A stretch of 64,000 nt of DNA from contig CAVTFR010000005.1 in assembly GCA_963734025.1 (NCBI GenBank), positions 326,818-390,817 on the forward strand, given 5' to 3'. Position numbers and translations under genes: made by a program. The notes under the pieces were generated by a model. The model worked only from the letters and a program-made list of their open reading frames with translations. It was not told the origin of the DNA and did no database searches. Within the stretch, counting starts at the first letter, position 1, and each line of letters opens with the position of its first letter. Below, in pieces: positions 33,544 through 42,360 of this stretch. Source of the DNA: JACVRW01 sp963734025 (GTDB taxonomy: Bacteria; Actinomycetota; Thermoleophilia; Solirubrobacterales; Thermoleophilaceae).

Positions 33544-36104
33544 TCAGGTCCTCCCTGACTGTCGAGTCTTCGTCGCAATCGCACTGTTGTTCCTTGCGGC
33601 GACGGCGACACCTCCACCGTATCCATCAGCGCGCGCATGAGCGACAGCCCGCGGCCCTGGTCTCCTTTGCGCGGGTGGCGCCATGCGCCGCCGTCGCGCA
33701 CCGTGAGCTCGATCTCGCGGTCCCGGATCCGACCGCTGACCTCGAAGCGCGCGTCGGCGCCCGTGCCCGCATGCTCGATGGCGTTCGTGGCGGCCTCCCC
33801 GCAGGCAGTCGTGATCTCGGCGATCTCGTTGTCGCCGGCGCCCGCGTGGCGCAGCCAGCGCCGCAGCATCGCGCGCATGTGCGACAGGGCCTCCGGCTCG
33901 GCCTCGAACTCCGCCCGGACGCGGTCGGTCACAGGCAGGTTGCGGAGCATGAGGATGGCGACGTCGTCGGTCGCGCCGCTGCTCGGCACGAGCGTCTCGA
34001 GCAGGTGGTCGCACAGCTCCTCGAGGTCGTCCGGCGCCTCGCTTACGCTGGCGGCGAGCTGTGCCATGCCGTCGTCGATGAGCTCGCCGGGGCGCTCGAT
34101 CAGGCCGTCGGTGAACAGGACGATCGAGCTGCCCGGCTCCATCGCGGAGGTCACCGTCTCATAGCTCGGGAAGGGAAGGACGCCGAGCGGAACCGAGCTG
34201 GCGCCCTCCAGGTAGTGCGGGGCGTCACCGCCGCCTGCGTGCAGTGGCGCCGGGTGGCCCGCGTTGACCCAGTCGACGCGGCTCTCGCCGGGCTCGACGA
34301 CCATGTAGAGGAGCGTCGCCATCTGGCTGTCGCGCGCCTCTGTCCAGACGAGCCGGTTGAGCTGCTCGATGACGCGGGAGGGCTCGTGTCCCTCGAGCGC
34401 ATACGCGCGCAGCGCGCTGCGCAGCCGGCTGACCATCGACGCCGCGGCAAGCCCCTTGCCGGCCACGTCGCCCATCACCAGTCCGAGGCCGCCGGTCGGG
34501 GTGGGGATCACGTCGTACCAGTCCCCTCCCACATCGGCCTCCGTGGCGGCCGGCAAATAGCGCGCCGCCACCTCCAGCCCGGGTACCACCGGCAACGTGG
34601 CCGGCAGCAGGCTCTGCTGGAGGGTCACCGCGATCTTGTGCTCGCGCTCGTAGACACGCGCGTGCTCTATGGCGAGGGCGACCCGGTCGGCGGCCAGCCG
34701 CAACATCGCGAGGTCCTCTGAGGAGAGGCGGCGCGGCGCGACCGACGCCACGACCAGCACCCCGGTTACGGCGTTCTCGGCCAGGAGGGGCACGCCGATC
34801 AGCGACTCGATCTCGAGCCGCCGGAGGGACGGGTCGGGCAGGTCCGCCGGCTCGGGATCGTGGGCGAGCATCGCCTCGCGCGCCCGCGCGACGCGCCCGG
34901 CGAAGCCCTCGCCGGCCGCAAACGGCTCGCGCTCCTCGCCGAGCTCGTCGTCGGAGGCGCCGGGCACCGAGGACGCGGCAACGGTGAGCCGCTCGTCCTC
35001 GTCGGCGAGCAGGATGGTCGCAGCGTCGGCCTGCAGCACGCCGCGTACACGCATGATCAGATCCTCGAGGATCTCGTCGAGCGTGCGGTGTGCGAGCGCG
35101 GCGTCGACGAGCAGCTGCATGCCGCTCACGAGCTCGGCAACGCGCTCGGCCTCGGCGCGCGCCGCCTGCTCGCGCAGGAGCGTCTCGCGCTCCTGCTGGC
35201 GGCGCATGCGCTCGCTGACATCGCGGATGAAGCCGGAGACGAACGGCTCGCCCTTGATCTCGATCTTCGAGACCGTGGCCTCGGCCGGGAAGCGCGTGCC
35301 GTCGCGGCGGACGAACTCGGTGTCGTAGCGCTGCATGGCCACCACCTGCGGCGTCTCGACGAGCGCCCGGCGGCGCTCGTCGTGGCGGTCGCGGTACTCC
35401 TCGGGTGTGACGAGCGACCGGAACGGCACGCCGATTGCATCCGACGCGCTCCAGCCGAACAGCCGCTCCGCTGCGTTGTTCCACGATGTGATCACGCCGT
35501 CGCGGTCGAGGGCGACGAAGGCATCCGGCGCGCCGTCGAGCACGAGCCGGGTGCGCGCCTCGCTCTCTTGGAGCGCACGCGTGCGCCGCTCCGCGTCCTG
35601 CACGCCGCTGCGCAGCATGGCGAGCAGGCGCGAGATCAAGAGCCCGGCGATCAACGGCGTCCCGACCGCGAGCAGCCAGCGGACCACGGCGCTCGACGGC
35701 TCGACGAGGATCAGCACCACCGCGTAGGCGACCGCGATCAGGGCGACGTGCGCGAGCGCGATCTCGAGCTGGAAGAAGTAGAAGGCGTACAGCGCGGTCC
35801 ACGTGTAGAGGACGGGGTAGATCACCGTCGCCTCCACGTAGTAGTTCGCGAGCGACAGGATGATCGTGCCCGTCGCGAGCACGACATGCAGCTGCCAGGG
35901 CCGCACGCGATCGGCGAAGGCCCAGACCAGGGCGGCGATGAGGATTGCGACCGCCGCGAGGATCACCAGCTCGCTGTCGCGGATCTGATCCGAGTGCGGG
36001 AAGACGAGCGTGAGCAGCCCCAGCGCCGCACCCGCGAGGAAGAGGTAGGCCAACGAGCGCGCCTGCAGACGCAAGTCGAAAAGCTCCGGGAGCTCCCTCA
36101 CCAA
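33540..36104 (-). CDS. Membrane PAS-GAF-SpoIIE phosphatase with C-terminal RsbW-like ATPase
   Basis: An 854-residue partner-switching regulator. Residues 15-165 form about six membrane helices. A PAS domain spans 182-300 (GWSASDAIGVPF; FIRDVSERMRR), a GAF domain about 333-480, and a PP2C phosphatase 510-720 with metal sites in ADVGGDWYD (about 524-532) and MGDVAGKG. A HATPase_c domain at 735-850 has the N box ACGEAATNAIEHA and DQGRGLSLMR. It combines sensor, phosphatase and anti-sigma kinase in one protein, so it could both phosphorylate and dephosphorylate the STAS protein encoded next. The input signal is unknown. Confidence 0.9.
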   Translation of the reverse strand: MVRELPELFDLRLQARSLAYLFLAGAALGLLTLVFPHSDQIRDSELVILAAVAILIAALVWAFADRVRPWQLHVVLATGTIILSLANYYVEATVIYPVLYTWTALYAFYFFQLEIALAHVALIAVAYAVVLILVEPSSAVVRWLLAVGTPLIAGLLISRLLAMLRSGVQDAERRTRALQESEARTRLVLDGAPDAFVALDRDGVITSWNNAAERLFGWSASDAIGVPFRSLVTPEEYRDRHDERRRALVETPQVVAMQRYDTEFVRRDGTRFPAEATVSKIEIKGEPFVSGFIRDVSERMRRQQERETLLREQAARAEAERVAELVSGMQLLVDAALAHRTLDEILEDLIMRVRGVLQADAATILLADEDERLTVAASSVPGASDDELGEEREPFAAGEGFAGRVARAREAMLAHDPEPADLPDPSLRRLEIESLIGVPLLAENAVTGVLVVASVAPRRLSSEDLAMLRLAADRVALAIEHARVYEREHKIAVTLQQSLLPATLPVVPGLEVAARYLPAATEADVGGDWYDVIPTPTGGLGLVMGDVAGKGLAAASMVSRLRSALRAYALEGHEPSRVIEQLNRLVWTEARDSQMATLLYMVVEPGESRVDWVNAGHPAPLHAGGGDAPHYLEGASSVPLGVLPFPSYETVTSAMEPGSSIVLFTDGLIERPGELIDDGMAQLAASVSEAPDDLEELCDHLLETLVPSSGATDDVAILMLRNLPVTDRVRAEFEAEPEALSHMRAMLRRWLRHAGAGDNEIAEITTACGEAATNAIEHAGTGADARFEVSGRIRDREIELTVRDGGAWRHPRKGDQGRGLSLMRALMDTVEVSPSPQGTTVRLRRRLDSQGGPE

Positions 36105-36113
36105 CTCAGAAGA

Positions 36114-36416
36114 CTAGAAACCCGGTCCGCCACCTCGCGCCGATAGGCGCGCGAGGGCCTCGTGGCACTCGATGACCCGCTGCTTCACCGGATCGTCGTC
36201 GGGCCGGGCGTGGACCAGATCCCAGGTCTTGTCGGCGACGTCGCGTGCGCTCTGCGGCGTGGCCTGAGCGCACAGCATGTCGATCAGCCTCAGCTCGAAC
36301 CCGCTGAGCTGTTCGGCCGGGTCGCCGGGCGGCATCCGCGGCAGCGGCTCAGTGGTCGCCTCCCGCCACATCTGCGTAGCCATGACCAGCCGGTTGCGGA
36401 GCTCCATCTGGTCCAC
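36114..36416 (-). CDS. Small hypothetical protein
   Basis: A 100-residue soluble, mostly helical protein (RNRLVMATQMWREATTEPLP; FELRLIDMLCAQATPQSAR). No domain is recognised. It starts 12 bases after the M23-peptidase stop and ends nine bases before the phosphatase GTG, so it belongs to that transcript. Codon use is coding-like. Confidence 0.5.
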   Translation of the reverse strand: MDQMELRNRLVMATQMWREATTEPLPRMPPGDPAEQLSGFELRLIDMLCAQATPQSARDVADKTWDLVHARPDDDPVKQRVIECHEALARLSARGGGPGF

Positions 36417-36428
36417 CGGACCGGGAAT

Positions 36429-36960
36429 CTACGAAAGCACGACGCTCAGGGGCTCCCCGCCCGGCGTCCCGGCGACGCGGCAGCAGCCGCCGCAGCCGGG
36501 GCAGCGGGTCGACCGCCATTCCGGTCGTGCCGCGCCCGCGCCGCAGCTCGATGTGGAGATGATCGCCCCAGCATGAACCCGTGCAGCCGACGGCGCCGAT
36601 CCGCTGGCCCGCACGCACCTGCGACCTGAGCCGCAGCGACGTCGGTCGGATCATGTGCAGGTACACGAACGTCCGGCGCGCTTCGCGGCTCCAGATCGCG
36701 ACGTAGTTGCCACGGCCGCCGTCGTCGCCCTTCTCGACCACCTTGCCGTCGCGCATCGACACGAGCGGCGTGCCGGCCGAAGCGAACACGTCCTGGCCCT
36801 CGTGCACGTGTCCGCCGCGCCACGCGCCGAAGCGCGCGTCGGGCTCGCCGAAGTCGACGTGCCCGCGCACGGGGAAGAACGACTCCGGCGGCGGAGCCTT
36901 GACCTCATCGGCCGCGGGCACGGCGGCGATGAAGGCCGCGGTGATGGTCGCGAGCTTCAC
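36429..36960 (-). CDS. M23-type metallopeptidase, probable +1 frameshift near the 3' end
   Basis: About 177 residues. A weak N-terminal signal is followed by the LytM fold: VRGHVDFGEPDARFGAWRG, the zinc motif HEGQD and the second motif GDHLHIELRRGRG. It should cleave peptidoglycan peptides outside the membrane. After AVDPLPRLRRLL the coding signal jumps frame: RVAGTPGGEPLSVVLS then TAG at 36429. The frame as given runs on to 36349, overlapping the next gene with poor codon use. One extra C near 36478 explains it. Confidence 0.7.
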
Positions 36961-37047
36961 AAGCCGGAGCAGGCTAGCGTCCGGGGGTGAGCGAAGTCGA
37001 AAGGTGACCGATGGATTTCAGGCACGCGCCGGGTCCTACTCGTTGAG

Positions 37048-38142
37048 ATGCGACACGCCCTCTCAAGCGCCGCGCCACCGGAGCGCGTCCTGCTCGAGTC
37101 TGCTCAGGCAGGCGACGAGTACGCCTTCCGGCAGCTCGTCGAGCCGCTCCGCCCGCAGCTGCACGCCCACTGCTACCGCATGCTCGGCTCCGTCCACGAC
37201 GCCGACGACGCGCTCCAGGACACGCTTCTGCGGGCCTGGCGCGCGCTGCCCGGCTTCGAAGGCAGGAGCTCGCTGCGGGCATGGCTCTACCGGATCACGA
37301 CCAACAGCTGCCTGAAGCTGATCGAGCGGCGGCCGAAGCGCGTGCTGCCGCTCGACTATGGCCCGCCCGCCGACCCACATGACGGCCCGGGCGCCCCGCT
37401 GTCGGAGGTCTCCTGGCTCGAGCCCTATCCCGAGCCGCCGGACGCGAGCTACGAGCAGCGCGAGGGGGTCGAGCTGGCGTTCGTCGCGGCGCTCCAGCAC
37501 CTGCCGGCGCGCCAGCGCGCGGTGCTGATCCTGCGCGACGTGCTCGGCTTCTCCGCCGGTGAGGTGGGGGAAGCCCTGCACGCGGCGCCCGACGCCGTCT
37601 ACAGCATCCTGCAGCGCGCCCACCGCGCTGTGGACGAGCGGCTCCCTGAGCGCAGCCAGCAGGAGACGCTGAGTGCGCTCGGGGACGACCGGGTGAGGCA
37701 GGTTGCCAGGCATTTCGTCGAGGCGTGGCAGAACGACGACGTCGACGCGATCCTCGAGCTGCTCGCCGACGACGCGACGATTGCGATGCCGCCGCGGCCG
37801 AGCTGGTACCGCGGCCACGAGGCGATCCGCGCCTTCCTGTCCGGCTGGCCGCTCGCCGGCGAGCGGCGCTGGCGGCTCGTCCCGGCACGCGCGAACGGGC
37901 AGCTCGCGTTCGCGACGCACGGCACGCCGGCGCACGGAGGCGAGCCCGCGCACGCCGTGCAGGTGCTCACGCTTGCGGCCGACGGGCGGATTCAGGACAT
38001 CACGGCGTTCCTCGAGCCGGACGAGCGATGGATTCGGGAGCCGGCTGGGATCTCAGTTCGCAATGGCGGCCACGACCGCCAGGCGAAAGGAGACTCATGG
38101 AAGCCCCGACCCGCCAGTCCACCCGCTGGGTTCTCGCGCTAA
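37048..38142 (+). CDS. ECF sigma factor with C-terminal SnoaL-like domain (TIGR02960 type)
   Basis: A 364-residue sigma factor. Region 2 is at about 25-95 (YRMLGSVHDADDALQDTLLR; RAWLYRITTNSCLKLIE) and region 4 at about 150-205 (LPARQRAVLILRDVLGFSAG). A SnoaL/NTF2-like domain spans 220-335 (WQNDDVDAILELLADDATI), typical of this ECF group where the extension regulates sigma activity without a separate anti-sigma factor. The last 15 residues overlap the start of the MFS gene by 46 bases and are not conserved. Confidence 0.85.
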   Translation: MRHALSSAAPPERVLLESAQAGDEYAFRQLVEPLRPQLHAHCYRMLGSVHDADDALQDTLLRAWRALPGFEGRSSLRAWLYRITTNSCLKLIERRPKRVLPLDYGPPADPHDGPGAPLSEVSWLEPYPEPPDASYEQREGVELAFVAALQHLPARQRAVLILRDVLGFSAGEVGEALHAAPDAVYSILQRAHRAVDERLPERSQQETLSALGDDRVRQVARHFVEAWQNDDVDAILELLADDATIAMPPRPSWYRGHEAIRAFLSGWPLAGERRWRLVPARANGQLAFATHGTPAHGGEPAHAVQVLTLAADGRIQDITAFLEPDERWIREPAGISVRNGGHDRQAKGDSWKPRPASPPAGFSR

Positions 38143-39527
38143 CCGGAATCGGCTCGCTGATGACGGCGCTCGACACGCTCGTCGTGTCGACGTCGCTCAG
38201 CACGATCCGGCTCGACCTCGGCGCCACCGTCGAGGAGCTCGAGTGGACCGTCAACGCCTACAACCTGAGCTTCGCCGTCCTCCTCATGACGGCCGCCGCA
38301 CTGGGCGACCGCTTCGGCCGCCGGCGCCTGTACGCCGTCGGGCTCGGGGTGTTCGTGGCGGCGTCGGCCGCCTGCGCGCTCGCTCCCGACATCGGCTGGC
38401 TGATCGGCGCACGCGCCGTCCAGGGCGTCGGCGCCGCGTTCGTCGCGACACTGGGACTCGCCCTGCTGAGCGCGGCCTTCCCGCCCGAGAAGCGCGGCGC
38501 GGCGATCGGGGTCTTCAGCGCCGTGACGGGCATCGCGGTGGCCAGCGGCCCGCTTGTCGGGGGAGCCGTGGCCGAGGGCCTCGCCTGGGAGTGGATCTTC
38601 TGGCTGAACGTGCCGATCGGGCTCGTCGCCATCCCGCTCGTCCTCACGCGCATGGACGAGAGCTTCGGCGCCGACACGGCCCTCGACATCCGCGGCGTCG
38701 CGCTGATCACGGGCGGCGCGCTCGGAACCGTTTGGGGCCTCGTGCGCGGGAACAGCGCCGGCTGGGGCAGCCCCGAGGTGGTCGGGGCGCTGGCGCTCGG
38801 CGCGCTGCTCGTGGCGGCCTTCGTCGCGTGGGAGCTGCGGGCGCGCCGGCCGATGCTGCCGATGCGCTTCTTCCGCTCGCGCGCCTTCTCGGCCGGCAAC
38901 GCCGCGATCTTCTTCACGTTCGCGTCGCTGTTCGGAGGCGTCTTCTTCTTCGCGCAGCTGCTGCAGACCACGCTCGGCTACGGGCCACTCGACGCCGGGC
39001 TGCGGCTGATGGCCTGGACGATCACGTTCATCACGGTGGCCCCGGTGGCGGGCGCGCTGGCGGACCGCTTCGGCGAACGGCCCTTCCTGGTCGGCGGCCT
39101 GACGCTCCAGGCCGCCGGCCTCCTCTGGATCGCGTTGATCGCGGAGCCGGGGCTCGGCTACTCGGAGCTGATCCTGCCGTTCGTCGTAGCGGGCGTCGGC
39201 GTCTCGATGGCGATTCCGGCGGCCCAGAACTCGGTCGTCGGCTCGGTGGCCGACGCCGACCTCGGCAAGGCCGCCGGTGCCAACAGCATGATGCGCGAGC
39301 TGGGCGGCGTTTTCGGGATCGCTGTGCTCGTGGCGGTCTTCGCGGGCGCCGGCAGCTACGCCACCCCCGCGGCGTTCAGCGACGGCTTCGCGCCCGCGAT
39401 AGCGGTCGGCGCCGGCCTCTCGCTGGCCGGCGCGGCCGCCGCGGCGGCGCTACCCGGCAGACGCCAGGCGACCGAGCCCGGCCTCGGCTCTCCCCTGCCG
39501 GCGTTCGAGGGCGAGCGTGGTGGCTGA
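38097..39527 (+). CDS. MFS drug exporter, DHA2 (EmrB/QacA) type
   Basis: A 476-residue transporter with 14 predicted membrane helices. Motif A is LGDRFGRRRLYAVG, and motif C-like SGPLVGGAVAEGLAWEWIF follows. It exports drugs or metabolites using the proton gradient. The ATG at 38097 has AAGGAG at the right distance, ending inside the sigma-factor gene, so the two may be co-transcribed. The final 35 residues are polar. Confidence 0.87.
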   Translation: MEAPTRQSTRWVLALTGIGSLMTALDTLVVSTSLSTIRLDLGATVEELEWTVNAYNLSFAVLLMTAAALGDRFGRRRLYAVGLGVFVAASAACALAPDIGWLIGARAVQGVGAAFVATLGLALLSAAFPPEKRGAAIGVFSAVTGIAVASGPLVGGAVAEGLAWEWIFWLNVPIGLVAIPLVLTRMDESFGADTALDIRGVALITGGALGTVWGLVRGNSAGWGSPEVVGALALGALLVAAFVAWELRARRPMLPMRFFRSRAFSAGNAAIFFTFASLFGGVFFFAQLLQTTLGYGPLDAGLRLMAWTITFITVAPVAGALADRFGERPFLVGGLTLQAAGLLWIALIAEPGLGYSELILPFVVAGVGVSMAIPAAQNSVVGSVADADLGKAAGANSMMRELGGVFGIAVLVAVFAGAGSYATPAAFSDGFAPAIAVGAGLSLAGAAAAAALPGRRQATEPGLGSPLPAFEGERGG

Positions 39528-39867
39528 GCTCGTCCATGTCGAGCTGCACACCGACGACCTGCCGGCCGCACAGGCCTTCCTCCGGGAGCTGTGCGGCTGG
39601 CGGGCCGGCCGCCGCGAGACGGCCCACGGCGCCTACCTCGAGCTGGAGCTCGGCGGCGAGCCGAGCGGCGGCATCGTCGAGTGCGGTACGGGGCGGGCGC
39701 TCTGGCTGCCCTACGTCGAGGTCCGCGGCGTGGGCGAGGCGACCGCGCGGGCGCAGCGCCTCGGGGCGAGCGTGATGCTCGAGCCGCGCGAGGGGCCGGC
39801 CGGATGGCGCAGCGTCGTCAGCTCGCCGGTGGCGGGCGAGCTTGCGCTGTGGCAGCCGAAGCGCTAG
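39517..39867 (+). CDS. VOC/glyoxalase-like protein
   Basis: A 116-residue single vicinal-oxygen-chelate domain. It begins VAELVHVELHTDDLPAAQAF and has LWLPYVEVRGVGEATARAQ and a closing GELALWQPKR, the pattern of small glyoxalase/bleomycin-resistance-like proteins. Metal ligands would come from a dimer. The GTG start overlaps the MFS gene by 11 bases. The substrate is unknown; association with the exporter hints at detoxification. Confidence 0.8.
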   Translation: MVAELVHVELHTDDLPAAQAFLRELCGWRAGRRETAHGAYLELELGGEPSGGIVECGTGRALWLPYVEVRGVGEATARAQRLGASVMLEPREGPAGWRSVVSSPVAGELALWQPKR

Positions 39868-40349
39868 GGCCGGCGCACGTCGGTGTCGCGCTCGTGGATC
39901 GCTTCGTTCACCGAGCTCACGACCTCCTCCGGGTTGTTCACCCACTCGAAGCGGAACTCCGAGTCGTCGGTGCCGGCGGTGTCGAAGTCGACCGTCCCGA
40001 CTCGCAGCATCCGGTCCACGACGCTCTGGTCGAAGTTCACGTTCTGCACCCGGTCGAGTCGGGTCTCCTGGACGCGCCGGCGCACGACGCCGCGGCTGAT
40101 CCGGAGGCGCTGGTTCGAGATGAGATATACCGTCGCGACGCGCCGGAACCAGCCGATCAGCAGCGTCAGAGCCGCGAGCACCGCGCCGGCCAGGAGTCCG
40201 ATCGCCAGCTCGTCTATGAGCAGGCCGACGATCGCGAAGATCGCCACGGCCGTGACCAGCCCCACGAGGTAGAAGCCGGTCAGCGCCCGCCAGGACGGAT
40301 GCCCCTCGTAGACGACGTCCTCACCCGCGCGCAGCTCGATCTGGGCCAT
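39864..40349 (-). CDS. Membrane protein with bacterial PH domain (DUF304)
   Basis: A 161-residue protein. It opens RAGEDVVYEGHPSWRALTGF, has two membrane helices (about 25-65), and then a bacterial PH domain with YLISNQRLRISRGVVRRR and a final VDRMLRVGTVDFDTAG. It is a typical bPH2 (YdbS/YdbT-like) membrane protein without known activity. It converges with the VOC gene by a four-base overlap. Confidence 0.8.
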   Translation of the reverse strand: MAQIELRAGEDVVYEGHPSWRALTGFYLVGLVTAVAIFAIVGLLIDELAIGLLAGAVLAALTLLIGWFRRVATVYLISNQRLRISRGVVRRRVQETRLDRVQNVNFDQSVVDRMLRVGTVDFDTAGTDDSEFRFEWVNNPEEVVSSVNEAIHERDTDVRRP

Positions 40350-40360
40350 CGAGCCAAACC

Positions 40361-40523
40361 CTAGCTGCGGGAGCGGGCGCCCTTCATGCTCTTGAAGAGA
40401 CCCATCCCGCCCTTCCCTGGCCGATTTCGAGGTTCGCCGGATCGTCCAGGTCCACGGTCACCGACACGGGCAGGCCGGGACCCAGGTTGGGCAGCACCTG
40501 ACGGTCCAGGTCGGGGGTGAGGC
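40361..40523 (-). pseudogene. Truncated 3' end of an unidentified gene
   Basis: The minus strand shows a coding-like stretch DRQVLPNLGPGLPVSVTVDL (with LTPDL before and DDPANLEIG after) in one frame and, after one missing base near 40412, GGMGLFKSMKGARSRS then TAG at 40361-40363. It resembles the C-terminal domain of actinobacterial membrane-associated proteins ending in VDPDDP-type strands (my recollection of a pattern, not a named family). It has no start; its 5' end abuts the peptidase stop at 40524. Confidence 0.4.
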
Positions 40524-41576
40524 TCAGAGCCGCCGTACGCCCGGCGCGCGCTCGAGCAGCCCGTATGGGAACGCCTCGACGCGGTTCCCGTCGCGACCCT
40601 CCATCGCCGCGGCAGAGCAGAGCGAGTTGAGCACCGCCTCGTGGACGAGCTCGCCGGCCGCCTCGAAGAGCTCGCGCACGGCGGCCGAGTCGTCGCGCAG
40701 GACGCGCAGCTCGAGCTCGGCGTCGTCGCTGCGGTGCGTTATCCGCTGCGCGGTCGAGAAGGCGAGTGCGTACTCGCCGCTCGCGTTGCCGGCGAAGGAG
40801 CCGGCGCGACCCAGCCCGAACGCCGCGCGCGCCCCGAGGCGCCGGAGCTGGCGCTCGCCGAGTGGCGCGTCGGTTCCGAGGACGATCATGATCGAGCCGC
40901 CCTGGGCGGGCGGCTCGGCGCCGCCCGCGCGGGCGTCCTCGACGGGGCCGACCAGCATGTGCAGGTCGCGCCGGGAACCGTAGTTGGCGACGACGAGGCA
41001 GCCGAGCAGGTGTTCCCCGATCCGCCTGGACGCCGTGCCGACCCCGGCCTTGAAGCCGAAGCAGGTGGTGCCCGTGCCGGCGCCTACCGCGCCCTCGCTC
41101 GCCTCGTTTGCCGTCGCCACCGCGATCGCCTCCAGGGCGTGCTCGGGGCGCACCGCGAGCGCGCGCGCGTCCGAGAGCCAGCCGTCGAAGCACTCGCCGA
41201 CGATCACGTTCACCGTGTCGCGGTCGCGGGCCGCTTCCGGGCTGTGCTCGAGCAGGTGGCGCAGCCCGCCCTCCCAGACCGGACCCACCGACAGCGTGTT
41301 GGTCAGCAGGATCGGGCTCTCGATCGTCCCGAGCTCCGCGAGCTGCGTAAGCCCCGCCGCCTTGCCGTAGCCGTTGATGACGTGGCAGGCGCCGAGCACC
41401 TTCTCCTCGTAGAGGTTGCCGTCGTGCGGCAGTATCGCCGTGACGCCGGTGCGGCTGGCGCCCTCGTCAAGCGTGCGGTGACCGACGAGCACGCCGGGCA
41501 CGTCTACGAGGGTGTTCAGCTCGCCGGTCGGAAAGCGCCCCGTCGAGTAGCCGAGCTCGCGCAGTCTCCTCCTCAC
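40524..41576 (-). CDS. P1/DmpA-family N-terminal-nucleophile peptidase
   Basis: A 350-residue S58 peptidase. It has NTLVDVPGVLVGHRTLDEG, GACHVINGYGKAAGLTQLAE and GTTCFGFKAGVGTASR. The precursor should self-cleave before the Ser of QGGSIMIVLGTDAPLGERQL to yield two chains with an N-terminal Ser nucleophile, as in DmpA aminopeptidase (D/L-Ala-specific or beta-peptidyl). Both chains are present at usual length. No signal peptide. It stands between a gene remnant and a small membrane protein. Confidence 0.85.
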   Translation of the reverse strand: MRRRLRELGYSTGRFPTGELNTLVDVPGVLVGHRTLDEGASRTGVTAILPHDGNLYEEKVLGACHVINGYGKAAGLTQLAELGTIESPILLTNTLSVGPVWEGGLRHLLEHSPEAARDRDTVNVIVGECFDGWLSDARALAVRPEHALEAIAVATANEASEGAVGAGTGTTCFGFKAGVGTASRRIGEHLLGCLVVANYGSRRDLHMLVGPVEDARAGGAEPPAQGGSIMIVLGTDAPLGERQLRRLGARAAFGLGRAGSFAGNASGEYALAFSTAQRITHRSDDAELELRVLRDDSAAVRELFEAAGELVHEAVLNSLCSAAAMEGRDGNRVEAFPYGLLERAPGVRRL

Positions 41577-41597
41577 GCGCGGGCAGCATAAGCAGAC

Positions 41598-42323
41598 TCA
41601 GCCGCCGCAGGCGCGCGGGGTGGTCACGAGCTGGTCCCGCGACGGCCCGGCCTGACCGGAGATCTTGCAGTAGGCGTAGCGCCCGCTCTCGAAGTCGACG
41701 AGCGTGCGGTATTGGTGCCCGAGCACGCCTCCGATCGACTGCTCGCTGCGCTCGAACTCGGCCGTCACGGCCAGACACGCGTAGCGCCCTTCGCGGCGCG
41801 ATAGATCGGTGTCGGCGCCGATCGCGTCGACGCTGCGCGGGAACGGCTCGCATTCGACGCGCAGGACCGGCCCTTCGAGCGAGCCCGCGCGCACCCGCCG
41901 GCGGGCGTCAGCCAGCACGTTCGCCTGCAGCTCGTTCATCAGCGCCGCCCGCGCGGCGAGCCGCTCCTCCGCCCCCGCCCCGGCCGGCGCCAGCGACGCC
42001 GAGCGAACGAAGCGGGGGCGCTGCTCGGCCTCGAGCCTCCGAGCGAGCTCAGCGCGCGCCTGAGCCCGCGTCCGCTCCTCCGATCTGGCCTGTTCGTCCT
42101 TCGACTCCTGGATGCCGGGTAAGAGCGCCACCCCGGCGGCCACCAGTGCGAGCAGGAAGAGCGCCAAGGCGATGCGCCCGCCGCGGCCCATGCGCTGCCA
42201 GATCCAGCCGGGTAGCCGGGTGATGTCTGGAACCGGCTCGTAGCGATCGGGCTGCGGGCGTCCCGGCTGGGTTGGACCTCGATGATCGACCTGCTCAATA
42301 TTGGCGCGCCGCGGCGAAAGCAC
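41598..42323 (-). CDS. Hypothetical single-pass membrane protein
   Basis: About 241 residues from a GTG at 42323. A polar Pro-rich N-terminus, the segment LPGWIWQRMGRGG, one membrane helix (IALALFLLALVAAGVALLPG), a charged coiled-coil-like stretch (ARSEERTRAQARAELARRLE), then a soluble outer domain with three Cys (VECEPFP; YACLAV; YAYCKISG). The pattern is common among hypothetical proteins of this lineage. No function can be given. Divergent from the LysR gene with 37 bases between starts. Confidence 0.6.
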   Translation of the reverse strand: MLSPRRANIEQVDHRGPTQPGRPQPDRYEPVPDITRLPGWIWQRMGRGGRIALALFLLALVAAGVALLPGIQESKDEQARSEERTRAQARAELARRLEAEQRPRFVRSASLAPAGAGAEERLAARAALMNELQANVLADARRRVRAGSLEGPVLRVECEPFPRSVDAIGADTDLSRREGRYACLAVTAEFERSEQSIGGVLGHQYRTLVDFESGRYAYCKISGQAGPSRDQLVTTPRACGG

Positions 42324-42360
42324 AAGTACCGGTTTCTTGCCCTCGGCGTAAGCTGAGCTT

